Assembly: GCF_036785885.1 (NCBI RefSeq)
Contig: NC_092323.1
Coordinates: forward strand, 6,642,501 to 6,706,500
Source of the DNA: Coffea arabica
Taxonomy: Eukaryota > Streptophyta > Magnoliopsida > Gentianales > Rubiaceae
Length of the DNA: 64,000 nt
Reading direction: 5' to 3'
Position 1 is the stretch's first letter. Each line of letters begins with the position of its first letter. The translations under genes were made by a program, and so were the position numbers. The notes beneath the pieces were generated by a model that saw only the letters and a list, made by a program, of their open reading frames with translations, did no database searches and had not been told where the DNA came from. Positions 1 through 14,225 of this stretch are shown here, piece after piece.

Positions 1-904
1 TTTGCATCTGCATATGTTCATTTCACATGCATTTTTAACAACAATAAACCTAACAACGTCAAAATCCCTAGCTTTGGATTCAGTTCACCGCAAGCATGAG
101 TCCTTCCCTAGCTTTCTTTCTTTGCAAGCAACAAATGTGGGTACAGATTCTTCATATGCACAAAGAAAATATTGAGTGACTGATTAATCAGTTGGAGCTC
201 AATCTGATGATTTCTCAAATTACTACACGCTTTATATTCATGTTCATATCAAAAGATGTGATCGCTTTGTAAGGGTCGGGGCCACAGCACACAGCCCCAG
301 CAGCAGGGATAGAGCGTGAAATAGGAGCATTACGCTTTAGTCATCCTTATTCATTGACGAAACGAATTACCCTAATCAAAGGAAACAACATATAGTCATG
401 AGTCATTTTTGACAAAAAAAAATATATATATATGATTCATGAAAAAAGGGCTAGGGCTTAAATAAAAAAAAAAAAAACTTTAAAGAACATTGCGCCTCTG
501 ATTAAGGAGATGATAGCGAGAGTCCGATTGGTCATATAGAGCAAAATCCAAAACTGGTGATACCTTTGCACTTTGTCAAAAGAAATTTTTAACCAAATCA
601 CAGAATAGACGCTTTCAATTTGGACCCTGGTAAAGGAAGAGTCGTATCCGACGCCCACACAACACAATTTTTCCAAGGATCCAACCTTTACCAAACTATA
701 TTTTATAGACAGGAAACTGGGATGCCGACATATTTTTGCTTTGGAAGCCTTGGGTATTATTTGCTCAATCATAATAGTACTAACATGATGACAACTTGAA
801 CTGTGCTGTGGCAACAGCACAAAATCCCTAGTACTAGCATAGCGTAGCGTTTAGATGGAATGACCGGTAAATTTTTACAGCGTTGACCTCACTGGGTTAC
901 AATT
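1..904. other. Intergenic region downstream of the GT34 gene
   Basis: No gene is recognised here. The part next to 905 should contain the 3' UTR of the GT34 gene on the minus strand. A 120-codon minus-strand frame at 458-820 is low-complexity at one end and resembles nothing I know. There is a short AT repeat near 421-432 and an A-run near 465-477. Confidence 0.6.
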
Positions 905-2314
905 TCACGCTAGTGAATCCTCAGATGCCTCTGCTCCCGGAAAATCAAAAGCCAACGGTGACACTGAGCCGTTCCGCAAATCCGGGTGCACGAACCCAAA
1001 ATTACGAAGCACCTGATTATCCGCAAAATTCAGAGCCCTCTCCATCCCCACCCAGCAGTCCTTCCCCACGTAGGATGGATTGTGGTCCCCGCTGCACGGC
1101 TGACACCCCGTGAAGTGCGTTATGAACGGCCGCCTCCACCCGCCTTTTCTGTCGCCCGCATCTTCCAGATGCTCCTCCCACAGCTTCCCGTACCTCTCCC
1201 CCACCGCCTCCGCGTGTCTCCTCCTCAGCTTCACCTCCTGTTTCTCAATCTTCTCGTACCTTCCGGTAATATTGTCAATTCTCCCCACCACCGCAACCCA
1301 GTAACCATGCAGCGAGTATTCATTCTCCACGTACATCATATCACCCCATTTCTTTTTTTCCTTCAACAGCAAGTAAACCAGGGCCGACTGATCATCCGAC
1401 TCTGGGAACATCTTGTCCTTGAACGTCGACCTCAGCGTTTGACCCCACCGTGCATACTCTGGGCTTTGCGGGCCCATCCTGGCCCAAGCCTCGAGGAATT
1501 CCATGGACCATTGACAGTTTCTGATGAGAAAAATCCCTGCATTCACGGCAACCCAGCTCTTCTTCTCGTAAATCAGGTTGGGCCATCCATGAACGACGAA
1601 ATTATGGTGTTTGTACCTCCTCAGTGGCACCTTGAAATCCATGTCAGTGAAGATCGCATCAGAGTCCATCCACCAGATCCACTCAGCCTCGGGATGGGCC
1701 AGCATTGAGGCCCGGATCAACGGTATCTTGGCCCAATAAGACTTCATCTTGGGATTCAGGTATGCATTGTTGTAGAAGACGTCGCAGCCATGGATTCTGC
1801 AGTAGTCGACTTTATTCTTGAAGCACCTGAGGAGTAAATGGTCCCCGGAGGGGTTCTTACACGGCGAAGGCTGGGATCCAGTGAGGAGTAGCATACGGTT
1901 CTGGACGCCGGCGGCGAAAGTGGGATGGAGTTTCAGCCATTCTTTTCTCTTCTCGTCCCAGTTCTTAATGGGATTGCCGTCTACGGTGTAACTGATTTCA
2001 GGGTCGTCATAAAACGTTGTTTCTTGAGGGTCGTCTGCTCGGTTAAAGAACTGGCCAGGACTACCTGAGCAGTCTGAAGAGAATAAGGTCGGAAAGTTGG
2101 AGAAAGTTCCTGTGAAAGACCAAATAACACAAACAAGTAATACAGTGATTGCTGCTGCAATAAACACGGATTTATCTCTAGACAAGGATGGTGGTCTGCT
2201 ATGAAGTTTGGTTTTGGACATGGCTACCACTTTCTCCTTTCTCAAGGGGAGAGTCTGAGTATCTTCCTTCCTGCTGCCGCTGCCTAACTGTTTATGGTAT
2301 AGAGTGTGGTGCAT
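905..2314 (-). CDS. GT34-family glycosyltransferase, galactomannan alpha-1,6-galactosyltransferase type
   Basis: Intronless 469-codon frame for a Golgi type II membrane enzyme. Residues about 50-67 are a hydrophobic signal anchor preceded by basic residues. The catalytic domain contains WWMDSDAIFTDMDF with the metal-binding DSD at residues 217-219, followed by the conserved HGWPNLIYE and HFTGCQPC blocks. Family knowledge: GT34 contains xyloglucan xylosyltransferases and galactosyltransferases that add galactose from UDP-Gal to mannan backbones. The wording of the conserved blocks fits the second group (GMGT, Arabidopsis GT6/GT7) better, but the donor sugar is inferred. Length is normal for the family. 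Two starts are possible: Met1 at 2314 and Met32 at 2221. The second gives the more usual short cytosolic tail. A TATA-like box lies about 55 bp upstream of Met1. The long plus-strand frames across this gene are antisense shadows. Confidence 0.93.
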   Translation of the reverse strand: MHHTLYHKQLGSGSRKEDTQTLPLRKEKVVAMSKTKLHSRPPSLSRDKSVFIAAAITVLLVCVIWSFTGTFSNFPTLFSSDCSGSPGQFFNRADDPQETTFYDDPEISYTVDGNPIKNWDEKRKEWLKLHPTFAAGVQNRMLLLTGSQPSPCKNPSGDHLLLRCFKNKVDYCRIHGCDVFYNNAYLNPKMKSYWAKIPLIRASMLAHPEAEWIWWMDSDAIFTDMDFKVPLRRYKHHNFVVHGWPNLIYEKKSWVAVNAGIFLIRNCQWSMEFLEAWARMGPQSPEYARWGQTLRSTFKDKMFPESDDQSALVYLLLKEKKKWGDMMYVENEYSLHGYWVAVVGRIDNITGRYEKIEKQEVKLRRRHAEAVGERYGKLWEEHLEDAGDRKGGWRRPFITHFTGCQPCSGDHNPSYVGKDCWVGMERALNFADNQVLRNFGFVHPDLRNGSVSPLAFDFPGAEASEDSLA

Positions 2315-2369
2315 AGACCATACGCGTACTCCTGGGCGTGGGCGTGTTTAAGCGCAAGAGGGAGGAGTG

Positions 2370-2376
2370 TATTTAT
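2370..2376 (-). promoter_or_regulatory. TATA-like box of the GT34 gene
   Basis: ATAAATA on the minus strand, 56 bp upstream of Met1 (2314). It predicts transcription starting near 2340. It lies only about 12 bp from the end of the MITE at 2389, so the proximal promoter upstream of the TATA box is transposon sequence. Confidence 0.5.
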
Positions 2377-2388
2377 CAGTTTTGACTA

Positions 2389-2729
2389 CTCCCTCCTTTT
2401 TTTTATAACTGACGTTTAAGAAATTTGCTATTAAGTACTTTTATCTGTCGTTTTACTATCCCCATGCAGCATTAATTATTTTTTTCATAATTTTACCCTT
2501 TTATCTCTCTTTTCCAATACAGGGTTCTTAATTACTACTCCTAATTAGTTTACATTGCTTTTGGCCTAGTAAAACAGCACCATTTAGTACTCTAGTGAGA
2601 GAAAACATGGGTGAATTGGACAATTAATGAGGATACAAAAAGAAAGTAGTGTATAGATTTAAACAATGAAAAACTTTTCTTAATTGGTGTGTAAAACCTT
2701 AAACGTCAGTTATAAAAAAAGGGAGGGAG
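2389..2729. mobile_element. Stowaway-like (Tc1/mariner) MITE
   Basis: A 341-bp element with long terminal inverted repeats. Both ends begin CTCCCTCC and, after a short T-run, continue TATAACTGACGTTTAAG. It is flanked by TA dinucleotides at 2387-2388 and 2730-2731, the target-site duplication expected for Stowaway elements, whose ends classically read CTCCCTCC. It has no coding capacity and sits directly upstream of the GT34 TATA box. Confidence 0.88.
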
Positions 2730-2731
2730 TA

Positions 2732-4860
2732 ATATTTATCTTTAAGCTGGAAGCATATCATTGGCCTTGGTAGTTAGTACTCCCAAAAAAAAAAAAAAAA
2801 AAAAAAATCATGGTCTGGCTATACCGCAGCGGCAGCACCTACACGCCTATAAATATATAAACGATCAAATTGGAAAATTAGCATAACTTGTATATGTCAT
2901 TGGTCCCTAATTTTCTTTTTTAATTTTTCCTTTATGTCCTCTCATTCTCTCTCTCTCTCTCTCTCGCTCTCTTTAAAAAAAAAAAAAAAAATTCTTTTTT
3001 GGTGGAGGAAGATACCAAAAATTTTGTGATTGGGAGGAAACGGGAAAGTCTACTATGTAGCACAGTAGTACAGAGTCCAATTTGATAAGATTAGATTTGC
3101 TTTGTGACTATTCCATTAATTGATTAAGAGCAGCTTTTGAGAAAAGCTTGGGACACAGCACCTCCGGTTCGAACGGGGTCGGACGTCACTAGCGCGGACA
3201 TCTAATCAATAGGGGAGGTGTTTAATTGATTTCCGAACCTTTCACGTGCGAAGAATTCTTTGGCCAGATATTTAATATTTGGAGAAGTTTCGATTTGTAT
3301 TTGTTCCGGATTGTGAAGTTCCGACTTCCGAACGTCTTAGGCGGCTACTTCATTTGTTTAACTGGTCAACTTCCAGTAGGTAAAGTACAATAATGCTTTT
3401 CTATTTTATTGATAAGAGTAGTATTTGTATTGTTCAACCCTCAGCGATTACCGGATCTGATCCGAAGAAATTCAGCGGTGTGTTTTTAGTCAATGACAAA
3501 TGGACGTGCTACCACTGAATCCGGGGGGAGGTCGTTGTTTAAAACAATCGGCAAATAGGAGAATAAAATTGACCTTTTACCAAAAATCTAGCGCCATTTA
3601 GAAAAGAAAGAACGGAAGAAGAGTTCTGTGGATATGCATTTTTTTTTCAAAAAAAAAAAAAAGGCCAGAATACCTATTCTAATTACTAGCAATACCCAGT
3701 AATAATAATAAGAATAGTAGTAGTAAGTAGCGGTAGTTATTAAAGACAGTAACAAACTAGCGCATTAGTCATTAGACAATTGTAGTTTGTGTTGGCTCTT
3801 CAATCAACTAATTAATTGCAAGTGATGGATTTTACCTCGACCAAATGGGTCTGGACCTAGACGTCCTGAATTAATCTATAGGGCAGATTTAAAGAACCAA
3901 TATGAGTTGATGAATTTACCAGTCATTTCAACAACACGCGTGTCGTCCCAACGAGGACAATAAGCTACCCCTTTTTTTTTATATATATATTTTAAAAGTT
4001 CTAAGCTTTAATACAGACAATCGATCTCTAATCTTATCCAACGAAATCAAGGGGTTCGCTTCCCTAGCTGGCCCGATAAACGCTACCAGTCAAAAGAAAT
4101 CCCCATGATAGGTTAGTTTGTCTCCGCTCAATCCTCATTATTGGAGCATCGAGTGTCCACTTCTGCTTACCCTCCCAATTTGTTAAAGCTTTCTATCCCC
4201 TTCAATTGCTTTCTTGGTTTGCTTTAAATTATAACGAGCCATACTTTTCCTCATAAAGCTGTAATTTCCAAAACCATACTCTTTTTCTTCCTCTGGGATT
4301 TTCTCACTCAAATTCAAACTTACGCTTCCACATGTCGCTCCCTGGATAAGCACATCGCCTCCTCCTCCTGTCGGTGCCCTAGGCAGAATTTGGATTCCTA
4401 CTTTCTCTATATTATACTCCATATATTACAGTCCACGTATTGCCATACCAAACTTCACATTGGGGACAGCATATTTTCATTATTATATTTCCATGTAATC
4501 CTTGAGGGGAAACGGCAGACTTTCATGTATCGAGAAATGTAGTAGTGCATTTCCATTATGCTGCAAATAAGTGATCCTACCAATTGGGTAAATCTTTCAC
4601 AGTCGAGCGTGAATTATATATACGCCTATCTTCCGTTCACTGTAAAGCATCCTCATCCCTGCCGCAAGTAACTAAAACGCAAGTTTCCAGCTCAGTTCTT
4701 TAATGATTAGTTGATGCTTCTGGCATGTCAAGTAATTGTACATCTCCATTCACAAAATACAAATCAATCAAGCGGCAACTAAGTCTTTACAAAGTTATGC
4801 GCTTAGATACAATTCAAGAACTTGAAGTTATCTTAAAGTTGCACGAGCACAAGGAACGCC
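2732..4860. other. Intergenic region with simple repeats
   Basis: No coding region is recognised. It contains an A-run near 2786-2808, a (CT)n tract near 2946-2972 and further A/T runs. The part nearest 4860 should hold the RVB2 3' UTR. A 79-codon minus-strand frame at 4183-4422 has no recognisable domain and is left out. Confidence 0.6.
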
Positions 4861-7823
<2,963 letters not shown>

Positions 7824-7855
7824 TCAGTTGTTCAGTCGAGAGAGGAAGAGGGGGT

Positions 7856-7864
7856 TTAGGGTTT
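7856..7864 (-). promoter_or_regulatory. Telo-box (AAACCCTAA) upstream of RVB2
   Basis: AAACCCTAA on the minus strand about 45 bp upstream of the RVB2 ATG, inside the probable 5' UTR or core promoter. In plants this interstitial telomere motif is common near the start of genes for ribosome biogenesis and proliferation-linked functions, which suits RVB2. Its activity here is inferred. Confidence 0.6.
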
Positions 7865-7899
7865 TGGAGACCTGCGAGGATCTTTATCTCTGTAATAAT

Positions 7900-9497
7900 A
7901 AAGAGGCAATTTCTTTTTTTTTTTTTTTGGGGGGTGTAAGAGTAAAGACTAAAGAGGCAATAGATGAGGGGTTGAGGCGGTTCAAGTTTTTGGATTTTCG
8001 ATTGAGCCTTCCTTTGTCCCCTTTGCTTTGTGTGATGTACACGTCTTTCGCAGCCCCTTCACATTCTACCCTTCTACACTTTTCGAGTTGGATGGCTAAT
8101 GGGCTACAGGCTATTGTGGGCCGGATTCAAATAAAATTGGAAATTTCTAGGAGCTTTGACAATTTAAGTAAATTTTCAATTCCTTTTCTAAAAATATATA
8201 GAGTTTTGTTTGATATAATATGCGAGGAAAATCACAAAGCTTATTACTCTATATGGTGGAAATAATTCTTTAAAACTATATACTATCGTCTTAATACATT
8301 TTTCTGAAAATTGTGTATGCTCACTCAAAATTAAGGTAACATGTGCTAATATTGCACTGAGAAGAATTATGCTGAGAATCGTTACTTTCTCTACCACATC
8401 TAGCTTAGTTGGGGTGTGACTACATTGTTTGGAAATGTTTTAATTATGCCTTCTCAAATCCTTGTTATATAGAATAGAAATATTTAGATTGTAGTGATTT
8501 CTAAGTTAAATTACTCATTTTTTTAAAAATAAATTTCTCAATTTCTAAGTTGGGGCTTTTTGTTTTTTCTGGGATAATTATGCCCACTACTCTAGAAGGA
8601 AAAAGATTATGCTATTGATAAGCCTTCTTTGTTTGGTAAATAAGAAAGTGCAAGTTAATATATATAACAGCTGGAGAGCATACTAGAAGAAATATAATAT
8701 TTTTATAAGGAAAAATTTTAAATATATTTGGTTGAGTTTAATTATGAAGATGTAGGAAATATTTATAGACAAATTTTTTAAAACATACACAAATTTAGTA
8801 TAATTAGGACTTTATATTACTTATTTCAATTTCGATTCGTAAATGTGAACTAAATAGTTTTTTCATATTGTTTGCTATCTTAGTATTTTTATATTCAAAA
8901 TATCATCTTTAGACTATTTTTTTTAAAAAAAATTTTCCAACGGGGGTTGGGTGACTTGGGAAGTAGGGTATTTGGACGCAAGATCTCTAATTTCTATCAC
9001 CTATGTACCGAGTAGAATAAGTTATCTATCATAAATTTAATCAAATTTTATTCTAACAATGGAACCAAGCAATTAAAAATTTAAAAAGACCTTATAAAAA
9101 TACTAATCAATAAAAACTAAAAATAATATATAGCTACAAAATTTGAACGTAAATTCTAGGCACCCTCTAGCCGTGAATGTAAATTCTAGGCACCCTCAAC
9201 TAGTGGTTGAAAATTCAATTTATTCCCCAAAAAAAATTACCATGTGAGGGTTCAAAATAATCAAAACTCATATTCACACCTCAAACTCTGTTTTTGACAA
9301 ACTGGAGGAAATCGTTTTAAAACTCACAGGCGAAGATTAGCTTCCGCCATTGAAACAGAAGAGGCAGTATCTGCTAGTTCATAACTTAACAAGAAGGCAT
9401 AATGCATTCATGAAAAACACAGTGGTTGTAGGATTCAAAGAAACTAGTTTGCTGCATCAATGAGGCGTCTACTATCTGAGGAGTGAGGAGTAATTAA
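7900..9497. other. Intergenic, AT-rich
   Basis: No gene is recognised. A short direct repeat containing TAAATTCTAGGCACCCTC occurs twice near 9151-9200. The stretch 8270-9300 is strongly AT-rich and may be old decayed repeat sequence. Confidence 0.5.
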
Positions 9498-10321
9498 TCA
9501 AGCACTTCCGTTGTCACATATTCTAGCGTCTTCATTGCTGTTTCCCGCGCTTGATGGGTTCATCATGCCTTCACTGGCCAGTTTCTTGACCATTCTTCTC
9601 TGCTTTAGCTTGTTTTGTTTCGAGCCTAGTGGTCTCTCTTCGGATTCTAGACAAATATTCAGTTCACGGGGCATTCAATCAGACGGCTAAAAAACAGGGC
9701 TGTCAATTGCTGCAAACGGAAAGAACTCTACTACTAGCTAAATAGGTTTTGCCAATTCCGTTTCAAAGTTCCACGCGCTCTTAAAAGAAGAATCTCACCT
9801 GGCTTGTCCGCCCGAGCATGATCATCTTTCTCAGCAGCATTTCCTCGAACACCTTGAGGTTCCTCCTCCACGACACCACCACCGCCAACTTCAGCAGTAC
9901 CATTCTCGCTCGTATTAGGCAAAAGTGGCCCAATAATTTTCCTGCGGCGTGAAGCAGCTTCTTTAAGCTTCTTCTTGCGAAGCCTCTTTCTTTGAGCTCT
10001 TGTCAACTTCTTAGGCCCATTCTCTTCCCCTTCATCAGCATCAGTTGATGCCGTAGACCCTCTATCCTCATCCAAATCGTCTATCAATCAATCAGACGCA
10101 TTAGAACAGGGCAAAATCGTTAACTCCCTACATTGTCTGATTAACACCAAATCCAGATGGGGTTCAGTCAACGATTTGATACCTGGAACACAATCCAAAT
10201 TGGGGTTTCGGGTAAATGTGTCTACTGAGTCCTGGTTGTCTTCTCTTGGAGCCGGAGGAGGGGGATAGAGCATTTGAAGAAGGGCCTCATGGAACTTTTG
10301 TCTTTTGTCTCCCCTCTTCAT
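9498..10321 (-). CDS. Small highly basic protein of unknown function, three exons
   Basis: Three exons, 10183-10321, 9799-10080 and 9498-9646, with GT-AG introns. They total 570 nt and give 189 residues. Both junctions are phase 1 and the frame stays open to TGA at 9498-9500. The ATG at 10321 opens MKRGDKRQKF. An upstream extension reads only from a TTG. Exon 1 carries a proline-rich segment (MLYPPPPAPRE). Exon 2 has an acidic run (DDLDEDRG, DADEGEE) followed by a strongly basic helix-like stretch (LTRAQRKRLRKKKLKEAASR, then RRKIIGPLLP). Exon 3 is again basic (KQNKLKQRRMVKKLASEGM). The basic blocks suggest a nuclear or nucleolar, nucleic-acid-associated protein. I recall similar unnamed plant proteins but cannot assign a function. 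Exon 3 has no in-frame ATG near its start and is easily missed. Confidence 0.8.
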
Positions 10322-10333
10322 CTCATCATACAA

Positions 10334-11542
10334 CTTGATCCTCGACGGCCGTCCGATTCAGTTTTATGATTGCCCGGCGGAGGGGAAGGAGAACGACGCC
10401 GGATGCCACAAAAGCAAATGATTTCGGGACCTACTTTGGGAGATACGTAACACAAGAATACAAAAAACTGCAAAGATAAATTAAAAAAAAAAAAAAGAGA
10501 ATAAAGTAAGGTACGTAACAAAAGAATCCAAAACATAATAATAATAATAATAGGAAAAAATGGTAAGTTTTCTTTTATTATCAAGTTCGGAGTTGGCGAA
10601 ATGATTTTGGAATCTTTTTCTTCATACATGGACGATGGGAGTTTGTGAACTTATTTAAGACTTTACTAGAAATAAATTAGGTGGTGCGCATCCAAAATCG
10701 CCCTTCTATAGTTTTTTTTATTTATTTATTTTATATATACTTAGATGAATGATTATTCTTACCAAGAGAATCCAAATTGTTGAGAAAATATTTTTATTTA
10801 ACTTCGACAGGGCAAACTTGACATTGTAAAAGAATTTCTAAGCCTTGTATTATCAATAGTCTTTTCATCTCTCTCTAAATTGGAGATGAAATAATATTGT
10901 TCAACCCGAATAACACTCTAGAATTTCCCTTTCCCTTCCTTGATCTCTTCTTTTTCTTTGGGAATCATAACTATTTAAGTTTAAACAAAAATGACATGAT
11001 ACATAGTAGTATTTGTTTAAACTTTAGAGGATGGGGGTAAATGGACGTGACAATTAGGAGTTTGTGTAAAGTGCAAACAAGGCCGAGAAACACCAAACAA
11101 AGAATCCTTCAAATGCTATGTCACCAATGTGGTACTTTCAATCTCCCATAACTAGTAGTATATTGGACAGGATTATTCTATTTTGTAGACGCGGCCAGGG
11201 AGGGATTATGTTAAAGTTGGGTTCGTGATGGAATGTGAAATGTGTTAAGATCAAAATTCCAAACAAAATGTTTGCCATTCCATTCAGCAGACTTTTTCCT
11301 GTTGATGGCTGAACAAAGACGCTGCTCGATCGGTTGTACCAACCAGAAAAGCAAGGGCCATTTAACTTCTCTGCCTTCATTCGATCGAATTTTCTACCCT
11401 CTTATGTCTTGACGGCAATCTAAAAAAGGGATGGCTAAAAATGACAAGCTTGCTTCACAAATAGATTTATTAATTTTTCCACAACTAGGTATTATTGTTA
11501 TATTATATACAACAATCGAAAGAATGCGGGTCTTATTCCATT
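10334..11542. other. Intergenic
   Basis: Upstream region of the basic-protein gene plus AT-rich DNA. The minus-strand frame at 10318-10629 overlaps the 5' end of that gene in another frame and is low-complexity. Nothing else is supported. Confidence 0.5.
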
Positions 11543-11557
11543 TTCATTATAGGATTC

Positions 11558-11638
11558 TTTTTTTTTTTTTTGCCTTTTTTTTTTAAGTGTAAGTAGAAAG
11601 ATTCGAACCCGAGACCTCTTGCTTACACTCCCTCCCCC
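11558..11638 (-). mobile_element. Short tRNA-derived retroposon (SINE-like) with 15-bp target-site duplication
   Basis: An 81-bp insertion flanked by perfect copies of TTCATTATAGGATTC at 11543-11557 and 11639-11653. Read on the minus strand it begins G-rich, contains GGTTCGAATC (a pol III box B match) and ends in an A-rich tail. A duplicated target plus A-tail is the mark of LINE-mediated retroposition. It is shorter than full plant SINEs, so it is a truncated SINE or a very small family. Confidence 0.75.
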
Positions 11639-11956
11639 TTCATTATAGGATTCGCTATTTTGGTGGGTATCATTTATCTACAGCATGAGAAAAGCGAATC
11701 CGGTAGGCTAGTAGTAATGTTCAACTCCCCGGCTATCTTTTGTTTTTTTCTTTTTCACAATATCTAACCAGAAGTTTGCTGGCTCTTTGTATTTGCTTCA
11801 ACAGATTGAATTGATATAACCAGTACCGGCAGACCAAGATAAGAAAATTTGCAAGACATAACACTAACATTTTTATCCATATATAGGACTGGGAAGGATC
11901 AAATTTAGTTGAAAACAATGTTTTTTTTTTTTTTTGGGTGGAGGAGAGAGAGGTTT

Positions 11957-11970
11957 GGGGGGGGGGGGGG
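11957..11970. repeat. Poly-G tract
   Basis: An uninterrupted G run within a purine-rich stretch downstream of a T-run. Low complexity only. Confidence 0.8.
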
Positions 11971-12611
11971 GAGGGTGGAGGAAGAAGTTCTAGGCAAAGT
12001 TGGTGAGATTCTTTTTATGCACTTATTTGTTTGAAAGGATCCAACATTTCAATTTGATTCATAAAGCAAGTTGAGTTTTAAAATCTCAGGAGGCGGTGGC
12101 ACCTGGATTTTCAATTGGGCGTGGGATAAAGACATTCAAAAAATATACAAAAATTTACCTCTAAATTAGTGTTGATAATCTGTTTTATCATTAGTATTAT
12201 TTTTTATGGATGAATATGAACATATAATTAGTCTAAACAACTCACAATCTCACATACGATGAGATTTGGACCCATCACGGAGTGCAATTACACATTCATT
12301 GATTGTCAATTTGTGAATAGATATTGAGTGATGGTGATTTTTATTTTATTATTTTTTAATTTAGACGCGTAAGCAGTGAGATTAAAAAAATAAAAATAAA
12401 AACTAGTCTTTACCTTCCAAATGTTCCCTTACGAATTGAAATGGGTTAATTCTATTTTATTCCCTTAATTAAACTATACGCGAAATCTCATTTCAATCCC
12501 TTATGAGTTGAAAAGGGATGATTTCATGATTTTTAAATTCTGACACCTCAATCTTAAGCATTAAATCAACATATGATTAGTTTAAATTTTGATCATCCAT
12601 CTACTAGAAAA

Positions 12612-12782
12612 CCAACTTCCTCTGAAGAAGTTGGCCATCACATGTATTGTGAGTGGGAGGTCAAAAGTTTAAATCTTACCTCCCATCAATGTGCCACTAT
12701 ATGTGACTTTTTCTAAATCCATACAGGTGGATAATGCATCCGTATGGTTCGAAGATGTGTCGTTATGAAAAAAAAAAAAAAA
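12612..12782 (+). mobile_element. SINE with poly-A tail and 10-bp target-site duplication
   Basis: A 171-bp insertion bounded by TACTAGAAAA at 12602-12611 and again at 12783-12792. It ends in an A-tract (about 12768-12782). Its 5' part contains GGGAGGTCAAAAGTTTAAAT, a degenerate pol III box B context. Structure (target-site duplication, box-B-like core, A-tail) and size fit a plant SINE. Confidence 0.8.
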
Positions 12783-12792
12783 TACTAGAAAA

Positions 12793-13840
12793 GTGTAAAA
12801 CGATTTGGCATATTAACGGGGCCCATGGGTTCTATTTATCAAGTCAAGGGTAGAAGTCAAGCCATTAGGGGGTTGTACTTACCGTGCAATATCAAATTGA
12901 TCTGTTGATATCAACCAGGCTGGATCGAGTAGAAACATTCATAGTCTTTGTTCATTGCTTTAAGCTTCTAATGTAAAGCGACGTTCAGAGCCCCGTCAAA
13001 TGTCGATAAATATTTTTTCACGGAGTACAATTAAACATTCTTTGATTGTCACTTTGTTAATAGTTATTGAGTGCTGGTGGTTTTTTTTTTTTAAAAAAAA
13101 TAAAATAAAATTTGGACGTGTAAATGTGTAAGCAGCAAGAGCGAAAAGCAAAAATGACTCTTTACCTTCCAAATATTCTCTTACGAATTGAAAACTATTA
13201 CTAAAAGAAACTAGACAGCTTCAAAACATCCACTTTTTTTTTTTGGCTCCATGGGTTGAATGGGAGGTGATGATATCAGAGACCGAAAAGAAAAAAGAGA
13301 AAAAAAGGAGCAGGTAAGTTGCATATATACTTGGTATCTCCAGCAAGTTGTTGGAGATTGGATCAGTAGCTTTTTATATTTATTGAAATACTAAAGTCCT
13401 AGTTATATTAAAAATATACACACAATAATAACATGAACGTAGAGTATCATAATTTCGATATGTATAATGTGTGTGATATATTGAATTTTTACCTGCGAAA
13501 TACAGTGAGCCGTATGCTCTTATATTGTAGCAAATGGAAATGTAGATTGTGATACTCGGTGGCAGGTGCATCCAATACCACCATATCAATCAGCATTGGA
13601 TGTTTCCCTTGTCAGCATTTCGAAATGGCTGCCAAATGTTCGCATGCAAATTAAAAACAAAAGAAACTAGACGGCCAAAATCCTTTTTTTTTTTTCCTGC
13701 CAAATACGTGAACCAGTCGTGTGGTTCATTGCACCAAATGAAAATGTAGCTTATGGTGTAACCAATACTATTCGATCAGTATTTGATGTTTTTATTGTGA
13801 GCACTTCGAACTGTTCTATTGCCAGACTCACGTTCGATAC
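12793..13840. other. Intergenic with degenerate direct repeats
   Basis: No gene is recognised. The stretch around 13530-13640 and that around 13735-13820 resemble each other loosely (both pair a TGTAG context with CAGCATTGGATG or CAGTATTTGATG), so this may be a decayed duplication. Confidence 0.4.
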
Positions 13841-13957
13841 AGATTAAACAGATCAAGCAAGCCTTGTTTTTTTAAATCTCAATTTTCTACAAACTGGAGA
13901 TTAAACAGATCAAGCAAGCCTTGTTTTTTTAAATCTCAATTTTCTACAAACTGGAGA
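13841..13957 (+). repeat. 57-bp tandem duplication
   Basis: Two adjacent copies with period 57 (13841-13897 and 13898-13954), plus three matching bases. Each contains AGATTAAACAGATCAAGCAA and a 7-T run. The copies look identical by eye, suggesting a recent slippage or repair duplication. Confidence 0.92.
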
Positions 13958-14225
13958 ATGGAGATCAATAGTACCATATCACATCAAAATAGCACACTAT
14001 AATATGTGGATTTGGAGACTTGTCAATGCTATGATTTGATTGAACCAGTAAAAAAATACACAAGATCAAAGCAACCCTAGAGCAAAGTGCTCCCACTTGA
14101 ACTAACAACTTCAAGCCCACCAAAAAAGGAAAATGTGGAAAAGAGAGATTCAGAGAAGGTCTAAACAAGAAGAAGAAAGAAAACAATTGCAAAGCCGGCC
14201 TTCCATTAATTCTTCTATTTTCTGC

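Noticed and set aside
458-820. 120-codon minus-strand ORF
   Set aside because: It ends in a homopolymer-encoded run and has no domain, splice context or promoter. Judged fortuitous.
986-1708. 240-codon plus-strand ORF antisense to the GT34 gene
   Set aside because: It covers the most conserved part of GT34 on the opposite strand, and its product is unrelated to any family. Open antisense frames are common over GC-richer coding DNA.
10322-10333. Start at 10333 for the basic-protein gene
   Set aside because: The codon is TTG. The first in-frame ATG is at 10321 and gives a natural basic N-terminus.
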